Assembly (NCBI GenBank): GCA_000715635.1
Contig: KL569110.1
Span: 73,861 to 80,337 of the forward strand
DNA length: 6,477 nucleotides
Direction of reading: 5' to 3'
Source: Streptomyces violaceus
GTDB taxonomy: Bacteria; Actinomycetota; Actinomycetes; Streptomycetales; Streptomycetaceae
Under the pieces are notes generated by a model that was given only the letters and a program-made list of their open reading frames with translations, had not been told where the DNA came from and did not search any database. Made by a program: the position numbers and the translations under genes. Of the stretch, positions 1-6,477 are shown one piece after another. Each line of letters begins with the position of its first letter. The first letter of the stretch is position 1.

Positions 1-1451
<1,451 letters not shown>

Positions 1452-1506
1452 CTCGCCCATTCCTCACTCGACAGACGCGGCCCGCCTCCTTTGGCGAGCG
1501 TCCACC

Positions 1507-1512
1507 AGCGTA
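1507..1512 (-). promoter_or_regulatory. Possible -10 box for the fumarase gene
   Basis: Read on the minus strand this is TACGCT, which fits the Streptomyces -10 pattern TANNNT. It would start transcription near 1500, giving a leader of about 50 nt to the chosen ATG at 1451. No convincing -35 hexamer lies 17-18 bp upstream (AGCTCG at best). An AAAGGAGG-like purine run lies in the leader but is too far from the start codon to be the ribosome site. This is inference from a weak motif. Confidence 0.3.
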
Positions 1513-1615
1513 GAACCTGCCTCTGACGGCGAGCTTGTGAGGTAAGGCTCAGTTCGTCACGGTCAGGGGCCGCGAAGGCCGGGAGCGGGGGGTGTCGCGA
1601 TCTATCGTGTTTGGG

Positions 1616-1621
1616 TACGCT
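1616..1621 (+). promoter_or_regulatory. Candidate -10 box giving a leaderless DUF1707 transcript
   Basis: TACGCT matches TANNNT and ends 6 nt before the GTG at 1628. Transcription would therefore start at or next to the G of the start codon. No Shine-Dalgarno sequence precedes that GTG, which agrees with a leaderless mRNA. Leaderless messages are common in Streptomyces. The -35 region (TGTCGC at a 17-bp spacer) is poor. Confidence 0.45.
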
Positions 1622-1627
1622 GCTGCC

Positions 1628-2302
1628 GTGGACCTTCAGAAGCAGACCGTCCCCGCCGGTTCCGAGCTCCGCGCCTCCGACGCCGAGCGTGACCGCATCG
1701 CCGACATCCTGCACGACGCCCTCGCCGAAGGCCGGATCACCGCGGACGAGCACGCCGAGCGTGTCGACGGGGTACTGCGCGCCAAGACGGTCGGCGAGCT
1801 GGAGGTGTTCATACGGGACCTGCCCGCCGCCCATCGTCAGGGCCCGGCCCCGGCCCCGTACCGCCCGACCGCCGGCGCCATTCCGATGGACCCGGACGAC
1901 AACGTGGTCGCGATCTTCAGCGGAGCCGTCCGCAAGGGCCGCCGGCGCGCGGGCCGCCGTATCCACGCGTACGCGATCTTCGGCAGCGTCGAGATAGACC
2001 TCAGCGAGGCCCTCTTCGACCACCAGCAGGTCGTGATCAAGTCGTTCGCGGTCTTCGGCAGTGTCGACATCCGCGTCCCGGAGAACGTGTCGCTGCGGGG
2101 CATGGGCGGTGGCGTGCTCGGCAGCTTCGAGGTGGACACCCTCGACTCGGGCGACCCGGAGGCCCCCGTCGTCTACGTGGACGGCTGGGCCGTCCTGGGC
2201 AGCGTCGAGGCGCGGCCCCGGCGCGGCAAGTTCGTCGCGGACATCCTGGACCGGGTGCAGCGCAAGGTCGACAAGAGTTTGCGCAAGCACCTGGATCATT
2301 GA
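1628..2302 (+). CDS. DUF1707 domain protein with LiaF-like beta-repeat C-terminus
   Basis: The protein has 224 residues. Residues 15-68 form a DUF1707 domain (LRASDAERDRIADILHDALAEG, then a DExxERVD-like segment and a terminal LEVFIRDLP), a short helical module common in actinobacteria. Residues 69-90 are a Pro/Ala-rich linker. Residues 91-196 carry four related beta-strand repeats: AIFGSVEI (116), AVFGSVDI (141), GVLGSFEV (162) and AVLGSVEA (188), spaced about 22-26 residues apart. They resemble the C-terminal domain of LiaF-type cell-envelope stress proteins. A basic helix (201-224) ends the chain. I see no membrane segment or signal peptide. I chose GTG 1628 because the in-frame GTG at 1592 lies upstream of a likely -10 box and adds residues unlike the family. 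The gene is divergent from the fumarase and followed by wblI on the same strand. Its molecular function is unknown; an envelope-sensing role is inference from the LiaF resemblance. Confidence 0.9.
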   Translation: MDLQKQTVPAGSELRASDAERDRIADILHDALAEGRITADEHAERVDGVLRAKTVGELEVFIRDLPAAHRQGPAPAPYRPTAGAIPMDPDDNVVAIFSGAVRKGRRRAGRRIHAYAIFGSVEIDLSEALFDHQQVVIKSFAVFGSVDIRVPENVSLRGMGGGVLGSFEVDTLDSGDPEAPVVYVDGWAVLGSVEARPRRGKFVADILDRVQRKVDKSLRKHLDH

Positions 2303-2476
2303 CAGTCGCGAATCCGCCCCCGGTCCGGAGCAAAACGGTCCACGGGTGACACGGCCCCACGGACCTTGCGAACGGGGCGAATCCAGCGGTTCGGAACTCA
2401 GTGCATAGGCGCGCGTACAGCGGGTAGGCCTTGCTGCATCGTCTCTCGCTCGCGAAGCCGTCGTCAGGAGTAGACC
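2303..2476 (+). promoter_or_regulatory. Intergenic region upstream of wblI with an ECF-like promoter candidate
   Basis: The 174 bp between the DUF1707 gene and wblI contain GGAAC at 2393-2397, then 17 nt, then GTA at 2415-2417. This layout resembles Streptomyces ECF-sigma promoters (SigE/SigR type, GGAA followed about 16-19 nt later by GT). It would give a leader of roughly 50 nt. Just upstream is an imperfect inverted repeat, CGAATC (2378-2383) and GGTTCG (2388-2393), with a 4-nt loop and one G-T pair. A weak stem, GGTCC (2337-2341) with GGACC (2361-2365), could help terminate the DUF1707 message but lacks a T-run. All of this is motif inspection only, and chance matches are possible. Confidence 0.3.
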
Positions 2477-2854
2477 GTGCTGCAACCGCCGCATTCGTCC
2501 CTGCAGGTAGCTGCCGTTCCGGCCCCGCGGGTGCCAGCGCGAGACAGGGATCAAGACGCCCCGTGGCACACCGAGGCGGTGTGCCGACGGGACGAAGCAG
2601 GCCTGTTCTTCGCTCCCTCCAAGGAGCCCACCGCGGCCCGGCTCTCCCGCGAGGAGGCGGCGAAGCGGGTCTGCGCCCGCTGTCCGGTGATGGTCGAATG
2701 CCGCGAACACGCCCTGCTCCAGCCCGAACCGTACGGCGTCTGGGGCGGCCTCACCGCCGCGGAACGCCGCGTGGTCCTGGCCCGGCGCCGCCGCCGCGAC
2801 CTGGAGCTGAAGAAGGCGGCCCGTTCGTCGGACCGCATAGCCGCGGCAGGCTGA
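2477..2854 (+). CDS. wblI: WhiB-like iron-sulfur transcriptional regulator
   Basis: This 125-residue Wbl-family protein carries the four cluster cysteines at C36, C66, C69 and C75 (C-x29-C-x2-C-x5-C), which bind an O2/NO-sensitive 4Fe-4S cluster. The family turn motif GVWGG is at 87-91, followed by TAAERR and a strongly basic stretch (LARRRRRDLELKKAAR, 101-116) suited to DNA contact. Wbl proteins act as transcription factors, usually by binding the principal sigma factor and then DNA. The GTG start at 2477 has a good ribosome site, AGGAG at 2466-2470, 6 nt upstream. The gene is followed at once by a stem-loop terminator and is convergent with glpX, so it is probably monocistronic. The name wblI rests on remembered synteny (beside glpX, as SCO5046 in S. 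coelicolor); the family call itself is certain. Its regulatory targets cannot be read from this sequence. Confidence 0.96.
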   Translation: MLQPPHSSLQVAAVPAPRVPARDRDQDAPWHTEAVCRRDEAGLFFAPSKEPTAARLSREEAAKRVCARCPVMVECREHALLQPEPYGVWGGLTAAERRVVLARRRRRDLELKKAARSSDRIAAAG

Positions 2855-2863
2855 GCGACAGGG

Positions 2864-2902
2864 AAAGAGGGCGCCCCCACCGCACCGGGGGTGCCCTCTT
2901 TT
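2864..2902. terminator. Bidirectional terminator between wblI and glpX
   Basis: The left arm 2864-2878 (AAAGAGGGCGCCCCC) pairs with 2887-2901 over 15 positions, with one G-T pair and an 8-nt loop (2879-2886). A T-run (2899-2902) follows on the plus strand and three As precede the stem, giving Ts on the minus strand. It begins 9 nt after the wblI stop and lies about 38 nt past the glpX stop, so it can serve both convergent genes. Confidence 0.88.
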
Positions 2903-2939
2903 CAGCGCTTCCTCGACCCTCGACTTTCGGAGCGTGGGG

Positions 2940-3974
2940 CTACTTCCCCTTGTCGAAGTCGATCGCGCTGTACGCCCGCAGCTTGCTCAGCCGGTGCTCG
3001 GAATCGATCCTGCGGACCGTGCCCGACCGCGACCGCATCACGATCGAGTCGGTCGTGGCGGTCTCCGCCCGGTAGCGAACCCCTCGCAGCAGCTCCCCGT
3101 CCGTGATCCCGGTCGCCACGAAGAACACGTTCTCGCCGGTGACCAGATCCTCCGTGGTCAGCACGCGGTCCAGATCGTGCCCGGCGTCGAGCGCCCGCTG
3201 CCGCTCCTCGTCGTCCTTGGGCCACAGCTTGCCCTGGATCGTGCCGCCCAGGCACTTCACGGCACAGGCCGAGATGATGCCCTCCGGCGTACCGCCGATG
3301 CCGAGCAGCAGGTCGACGCCCGTGCCCTCGCGCAGCGCCAGGATCGAGCCGGCCACGTCACCGTCGGAGATCAGCCTGATCCGCGCACCGGCTTCACGGA
3401 TCTCCTTGATGATGCCCTCGTGCCGCGGCCGGTCCAGGATCACCACCGTCACGTCCTCCGGCGTGGACCGCTTGGCCTTGGCGACCCGGCGGATGTTCAC
3501 CGACACCGGCGCGTTGATGTCGACGAAGTCGGCCGCTTCGGGGCCGGTGACGAGCTTGTCCATGTAGAAGACCGCCGACGGGTCGAACATGGAACCGCGC
3601 TCGGCCGCGGCCAGCACCGCGATCGCGTTCGTCATGCCCTTCGCGGTCAGCGTGGTGCCGTCGATCGGGTCCACGGCGATGTCGCACTCGGGCCCGGTCC
3701 CGTCCCCGACGCGCTCCCCGTTGAAGAGCATGGGGGCCTCGTCCTTCTCGCCCTCGCCGATGACGACGACGCCGTTCATCGAGACGGTGGAGACGAGGGT
3801 CCGCATGGCGCGCACCGCGGCGCCGTCGGCGCCGTTCTTGTCACCGCGTCCCACCCAACGGCCCGCGGCCATCGCCGCTGCCTCGGTCACCCGGACCAGT
3901 TCCAGGGCGAGGTTGCGGTCGGGGGCCTCGGAGGGCACATCCAGTTCGGACGGCAAGTGATGATGCTCGGTCAT
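2940..3974 (-). CDS. glpX: Class II fructose-1,6-bisphosphatase (GlpX)
   Basis: GlpX hydrolyses fructose 1,6-bisphosphate to fructose 6-phosphate and phosphate, the committed step of gluconeogenesis, in the cytoplasm and with divalent metal. The 344-residue protein has [12 protein letters not shown] at 42-53 (metal ligand D50, matching E. coli D33), [12 protein letters not shown] at 71-82 (E74, matching E57), DPIDGTT at 102-108 (D102 and D105, matching D85 and E88), then the family motifs [22 protein letters not shown] and FVATGITDG. The closing segment, [14 protein letters not shown], is very like what I recall of M. tuberculosis Rv1099c. About 17 extra N-terminal residues ([17 protein letters not shown]) precede the E. 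coli-aligned start. The ATG at 3974 has AAAGGTG 7 nt upstream. The gene is divergent from the DUF4245 gene and convergent with wblI, so it is probably transcribed alone. In many actinobacteria this is the principal or only bisphosphatase (family knowledge). Confidence 0.97.
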   Translation of the reverse strand: MTEHHHLPSELDVPSEAPDRNLALELVRVTEAAAMAAGRWVGRGDKNGADGAAVRAMRTLVSTVSMNGVVVIGEGEKDEAPMLFNGERVGDGTGPECDIAVDPIDGTTLTAKGMTNAIAVLAAAERGSMFDPSAVFYMDKLVTGPEAADFVDINAPVSVNIRRVAKAKRSTPEDVTVVILDRPRHEGIIKEIREAGARIRLISDGDVAGSILALREGTGVDLLLGIGGTPEGIISACAVKCLGGTIQGKLWPKDDEERQRALDAGHDLDRVLTTEDLVTGENVFFVATGITDGELLRGVRYRAETATTDSIVMRSRSGTVRRIDSEHRLSKLRAYSAIDFDKGK

Positions 3975-4025
3975 CGGAGCGCACCTTTCTGTACGACGAC
4001 GGCCGGATGAGGGCTTTGTCGCCCG

Positions 4026-4031
4026 ACTCTA
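4026..4031 (-). promoter_or_regulatory. Possible -10 box for glpX
   Basis: Read on the minus strand this is TAGAGT (part of GATAGAGT), fitting TANNNT. Transcription would begin near 4019, leaving a leader of about 45 nt before the ATG at 3974. I see no good -35 hexamer at the usual spacing. The 127-bp gap between glpX and the divergent DUF4245 gene must hold both promoters. Confidence 0.3.
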
Positions 4032-4101
4032 TCGCCGAGACCGCAAAATGAGCAGGGGCCCCCACGGATGAGCGCTCCGGAGACCTGCGACGATAGGGGG
4101 C

Positions 4102-4626
4102 GTGGCAGGCACGAACGGCAAGCAGAAGACGGCGCGGGACATGATCCTCTCCATGGGTGTCATCGTCCTCGTGGCGGGCTTCGTATATCTCTTCATCCCG
4201 CACGACGACAGTCCGCGCGACCCCAAGGCGGTCGACTACCGGGTCGAACTGCTCACGGCACGCCGCGCCGCCTCGTACCCCGTGGCCGCGCCCGAGGGCC
4301 TGACCGACTCATGGAAGGCCACCTCCGTCCGCTACCAGGGCGACGATTTCGACACCTGGCACCTCGGCTTCCACGACCCCGAGGGGGAGTACGTGGCGGT
4401 CGAGCAGTCCACTCAGCGGCGCCCCGTCTTCCTCGACGAGGCGACCCAGGGCGCGCGGGAGACCGGGAAGACCGAGAAGATCGCCGGCCGCACATGGACC
4501 CGCTACGAGGGCGGCCGCTACGACGCGCTGGTCCTCGAGGGCACCAAGGGCTCGACGACGGTCGTGACGGGCACCGCGTCGTTCGCGCAGCTGACGAAGA
4601 TGGCTGAGGCGCTGAAGACGGAGTGA
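4102..4626 (+). CDS. DUF4245 membrane-anchored protein
   Basis: The protein has 174 residues. A short polar, basic N-terminus (AGTNGKQKTARD) is followed by one hydrophobic segment at about 15-32 (ILSMGVIVLVAGFVYLFI). The rest is hydrophilic and predicted outside the cell, with no lipobox cysteine, so this looks like a signal anchor. The outer part contains SYPVAAPEGL, WKATSVRY, WHLGFHDPEGEYVAVEQS and GRTWTRYEG, a pattern I recognise as the actinobacterial DUF4245 family. No catalytic motif is visible and the function is unknown. The GTG start at 4102 keeps the basic residues before the membrane segment; an AGGGGG run ends only 1 nt before it, too close to be a normal ribosome site, so the message may be leaderless. 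The gene is divergent from glpX and ends at a strong hairpin. Confidence 0.9.
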   Translation: MAGTNGKQKTARDMILSMGVIVLVAGFVYLFIPHDDSPRDPKAVDYRVELLTARRAASYPVAAPEGLTDSWKATSVRYQGDDFDTWHLGFHDPEGEYVAVEQSTQRRPVFLDEATQGARETGKTEKIAGRTWTRYEGGRYDALVLEGTKGSTTVVTGTASFAQLTKMAEALKTE

Positions 4627-4636
4627 GCCGCGTACT

Positions 4637-4693
4637 CGCGTAGGCACGGAGAAGGCCCCCGGCACTGCCGGGGGCCTTCTCCGTGCCTACGCG
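4637..4693. terminator. Perfect 27-bp hairpin, bidirectional terminator
   Basis: Bases 4637-4663 are fully complementary to 4667-4693, with a 3-nt loop (ACT). The centre is GGCCCCCGGC paired with GCCGGGGGCC. It begins 11 nt after the DUF4245 stop and lies 4 nt past the nitroreductase stop, filling nearly the whole convergent gap. There is no T-run on either side; hairpin-only terminators of this kind are usual in Streptomyces. Confidence 0.92.
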
Positions 4694-4697
4694 GGGC

Positions 4698-5288
4698 TCA
4701 GACCGTGGTGACGACCTGGTCGAACTCCAGGCGCGGGGAGCGCGGGTACCAGGCGTCCGGGCCCGGACGGCCGATGTTGACGATCATCAGCGGGGTGTGG
4801 TCGTCGTCCAGGAACTCCTTGCGCACGCCCTCGAAGTCGAAGCCGGTCATCGGGCCGGCGGCGAGACCGGCGGCGCGGACGCCGACGATGAAGTACGCGG
4901 CCTGGAGCGCGGCGTTCAGTCCGGCGGCGTTCTCACGGACCGGGCGCTCGGTGAAGAAGACGTCCTTGATCTGCGGCGCGGCCGGGAACAGGTGCGGCAG
5001 TTCCTCGTGGAACTCGTTGTCCGCGGAGAGGATCGCGACCAGCGGGGCGCTCGCCGTCTTGGCGCGGTTGCCCTCGGCCAGGTGCGGCACGAGGCGCTCG
5101 CGAGCCTCGGGAGAGCGGACCAGGGTGATGCGCAGCGGGGTCTGGTTGAAGGCCGTCGGACCGTACTTGACCAGGTCGTAGATCGCCTGCACCTGCTCAT
5201 CGGTCACCGGCTCGTCGGTGAAGGCGTTGGCGGTGCGGGCCTCACGGAACAGCAGGTCCTGGGCGGCGGGGTCAAGAACGAGGGACAT
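4698..5288 (-). CDS. Nitroreductase family protein, RutE/HadB-like
   Basis: This 196-residue flavoprotein of the NfsB/RutE superfamily has the same length as E. coli RutE (malonic semialdehyde reductase). It shares with it, as recalled, the order of motifs: LFREARTANAF near the N-terminus, IYDLVKYGPTAFNQTP for FMN binding, GNRAKTASAPLVAI, LNAALQAAYFIVGVRAAGLAAGPMTGFD, then VNIGRPG. These enzymes use FMN and NAD(P)H to reduce small carbonyl, nitro or quinone substrates. RutE activity is possible, but no other rut gene is present here, so the physiological substrate is open. I chose ATG 5288 (MSLVLDPAAQ) because the longer in-frame start at 5360 lies inside the promoter. The ribosome site is weak (GAGAAAG about 8 nt upstream). 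It is a single gene, convergent with the DUF4245 gene and carrying its own, apparently controlled, promoter. Confidence 0.92.
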   Translation of the reverse strand: MSLVLDPAAQDLLFREARTANAFTDEPVTDEQVQAIYDLVKYGPTAFNQTPLRITLVRSPEARERLVPHLAEGNRAKTASAPLVAILSADNEFHEELPHLFPAAPQIKDVFFTERPVRENAAGLNAALQAAYFIVGVRAAGLAAGPMTGFDFEGVRKEFLDDDHTPLMIVNIGRPGPDAWYPRSPRLEFDQVVTTV

Positions 5289-5338
5289 AAATGCACTTTC
5301 TCGCGACGGTCGGTCCGGAAGATCGGCTGACGTCTCCG

Positions 5339-5367
5339 ACCGTACGCGAGTGAAGTTCAACGTTCAA
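5339..5367 (-). promoter_or_regulatory. Promoter of the nitroreductase gene
   Basis: On the minus strand, TTGAAC (5367-5362) and TACGGT (5344-5339) are separated by exactly 17 bp, a near-consensus principal-sigma promoter for Streptomyces. Transcription should begin near 5332, giving a leader of about 44 nt to the ATG at 5288. This supports rejecting the longer in-frame start at 5360. Confidence 0.7.
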
Positions 5368-5376
5368 CTAAGTTGA
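5354..5376. promoter_or_regulatory. Palindromic operator-like cluster over the -35 box
   Basis: GTTCAAC occurs twice in tandem (5355-5361 and 5362-5368). The stretch 5354-5369 is a 16-bp palindrome around AACGTT with one mismatched pair. A second, perfect palindrome, TCAACTAAGTTGA (6-bp arms, one central base), spans 5364-5376. Both overlap or abut the -35 hexamer, as expected of a repressor site for a dimeric winged-helix regulator (MarR or HxlR type would fit). The regulator is not encoded in this window, and its identity is inference. Confidence 0.55.
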
Positions 5377-5399
5377 GAGTGTCGTGTGTCACCCCGCAC

Positions 5400-5421
5400 C
5401 GATCGGCTCGATCGGCTCGAT
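5400..5421. repeat. Short tandem repeat, 9-bp unit
   Basis: CGATCGGCT is present twice in tandem (5400-5408 and 5409-5417), followed by a partial third copy (CGAT, 5418-5421) that abuts the xseB stop codon. Each unit contains the palindrome CGATCG. No terminator-like stem with a clear loop is evident here, so how the xse message ends is not visible. Confidence 0.7.
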
Positions 5422-5667
5422 CTACTCGGTGTCCTCGTCCTCCGCGGCTTCCTCCGCCAGCGCCGCGTCCAGCCGCGCCCGCGCCCCGTCCAGCCAGCGC
5501 CGGCAGACCTTGGCCAGCTCCTCGCCGCGCTCCCAGAGCGCGAGGGACTCCTCCAGCGTCGTACCGCCCGCCTCCAGGCGCCGGACGACCTCGATCAGTT
5601 CGTCCCGCGCCTGCTCGTACCCGAGCGCCTCGGACGTGCCCGGCGTCTCATCAACCTCGCTGGTCAT
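5422..5667 (-). CDS. xseB: Exonuclease VII small subunit
   Basis: XseB is the small subunit of exonuclease VII, which degrades single-stranded DNA from both ends into oligonucleotides; several XseB chains bind each XseA. The protein has 81 residues, the family's usual length. The conserved core is at 17-69: [18 protein letters not shown], then [20 protein letters not shown] and a final helix [13 protein letters not shown]. The tail is acidic ([10 protein letters not shown]), as often seen. The start ATG lies 9 nt after the xseA stop with a GGGTGGGTGG purine run directly before it, so the two genes form one transcript and are probably translationally linked. Downstream lies the nitroreductase promoter on the same strand. 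Confidence 0.96.
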   Translation of the reverse strand: MTSEVDETPGTSEALGYEQARDELIEVVRRLEAGGTTLEESLALWERGEELAKVCRRWLDGARARLDAALAEEAAEDEDTE

Positions 5668-5676
5668 CCACCCACC

Positions 5677-6477
5677 CTATGTGTCCACTCGTACGGAGAA
5701 CTCACCCTCGGAGACCCGGGCGCGCAGCGCCTCGCCGGCCTCCACCTCGCCGGGATCGCGGACGGCGTGCCCGTCCGCCTTCTGCAGCACGGCGTACCCG
5801 CGCTTCAGGGTCGCGGCGGGGGAGAGGGCCACCACGCGCGCGTGCGTGTGCGTCAGCTCCGAGTCGGCCCGGTCGAGATGGTGCCGCAGACAGCGCCGGC
5901 CCCGGTCGAGCAGGTCCGCCACGTGGTCGGCGCGCTCGTCGATCATCCGGTGCGGGTCCTGGATCGACGGCCGCGCGAGGGCATGGGCCAGCCCGCGCTC
6001 CTCCCGCTCGACCAGCGCCGCCACGCACCGCCGCGCCCGGTCCCGCAGCAGCCGCACGCGCTCGTACTCCTCGCCGACGTCCGGTACGACCTTCTTGGCG
6101 GCGTCGGTCGGGGTGGAGGCGCGCAGGTCGGCGACGTGGTCGAGAAGCGGGTTGTCGGGCTCGTGCCCGATCGCGGACACCACGGGCGTACGGCACTGGG
6201 AGACCGTCCGGATCAGTTGCTCGTCGGAGAACGGCAGCAGATCCTCCACACTGCCGCCGCCCCGCGCGACGATGATCACGTCGACGTCCTCGATCGCGTC
6301 GAGCTCCTTCACGGCCTGCACGACCTGTGGCACGGCGTGCACGCCCTGCACGGCGACGTTGCGTACCTCGAAGCGGACGGCGGGCCAGCGGTGCCGGGCG
6401 TTCTCCAGGACGTCACGCTCGGCGGCCGAGGCCCGTCCGCAGACCAGCCCCACGAGCTGCGGCAGGAAGGGCAGCGG
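5677..6477 (-). CDS. xseA: Exonuclease VII large subunit, C-terminal part, N-terminus outside window
   Basis: This is the catalytic subunit of exonuclease VII. The window holds the last 266 residues of about 400; the N-terminal OB-fold lies beyond the right edge, and the frame is open to the last base ([14 protein letters not shown]). Visible family motifs in order are [66 protein letters not shown] (nuclease core with conserved acidic residues), a long helical, Arg-rich coiled-coil-like segment that binds XseB, and the closing [14 protein letters not shown]. It ends at the TAG at 5677-5679, 9 nt before xseB. The first in-frame ATG inside the window (6453) is internal and not the real start. 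Confidence 0.96.
   Translation of the reverse strand, partial: PLPFLPQLVGLVCGRASAAERDVLENARHRWPAVRFEVRNVAVQGVHAVPQVVQAVKELDAIEDVDVIIVARGGGSVEDLLPFSDEQLIRTVSQCRTPVVSAIGHEPDNPLLDHVADLRASTPTDAAKKVVPDVGEEYERVRLLRDRARRCVAALVEREERGLAHALARPSIQDPHRMIDERADHVADLLDRGRRCLRHHLDRADSELTHTHARVVALSPAATLKRGYAVLQKADGHAVRDPGEVEAGEALRARVSEGEFSVRVDT

Noticed and set aside
1452..1460. Alternative fumarase start at ATG 1460
   Set aside because: The GAGGA ribosome site directly abuts this ATG but is well spaced for ATG 1451. The difference is only three residues, so it remains possible.
2934..4010. 358-codon open frame on the plus strand opposite glpX
   Set aside because: glpX on the other strand carries every family motif. 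The antisense translation is rich in Arg, His, Val and Asp with no known motif, a typical GC-bias shadow.
5289..5360. 24-residue N-terminal extension of the nitroreductase (start at 5360)
   Set aside because: The extension lies across the promoter -10 box and operator repeats. Starting at 5288 gives 196 residues, the RutE family length.
5373..6275. 300-codon plus-strand frame opposite xseB and xseA
   Set aside because: It is composed almost entirely of Arg, Pro and Ala and lies opposite two clear exonuclease VII genes.

Overview
This window looks like ordinary core chromosome from a Streptomyces or a very close actinomycete. The GC content is very high with strong third-position bias. There is a WhiB-like iron-sulfur protein, found only in actinobacteria and their phages, an actinobacterial DUF1707 protein, a DUF4245 protein, and several gene starts that look leaderless. 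The gene order (class I fumarase, DUF1707 protein, wblI, glpX, DUF4245 protein, nitroreductase, xseB, xseA) matches what I recall of the S. coelicolor region around SCO5044 to SCO5056. That match is from memory and was not searched.

Layout from left to right. A class I fumarate hydratase on the minus strand is cut by the left edge, losing roughly the last 60 to 70 residues. A 176-bp divergent promoter region separates it from a plus-strand gene encoding a DUF1707 domain fused to a LiaF-like repeat domain. After a 174-bp gap comes wblI (plus strand), which ends at a stem-loop terminator that it probably shares with the convergent gene glpX, the class II fructose-1,6-bisphosphatase (minus). glpX is divergent from a small membrane-anchored DUF4245 protein (plus). 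That gene converges on a RutE/HadB-type nitroreductase (minus) across a perfect 27-bp hairpin. The nitroreductase has a clear promoter (TTGAAC, 17-bp spacer, TACGGT) overlapped by palindromic, operator-like repeats. At the right end lie xseB and the C-terminal part of xseA (both minus), encoding exonuclease VII; xseA runs off the right edge.

Function. Two genes belong to central carbon metabolism (fumarase in the TCA cycle, GlpX in gluconeogenesis). One encodes a redox-sensitive transcription factor (Wbl), one a probable envelope-associated protein (DUF1707/LiaF-like), one a membrane-anchored protein of unknown role, one a flavin oxidoreductase, and two the subunits of a DNA exonuclease. Apart from xseA-xseB, the genes sit as single transcription units in divergent and convergent pairs.

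I found no mobile element, CRISPR array, RNA gene or multi-gene defence or biosynthetic system, and I do not think the window holds a new system. The most interesting signals are regulatory: the operator cluster in front of the nitroreductase, the very long perfect bidirectional hairpin, the candidate leaderless starts, and an ECF-sigma-like motif upstream of wblI. No gene-free stretch exceeds 300 bases.
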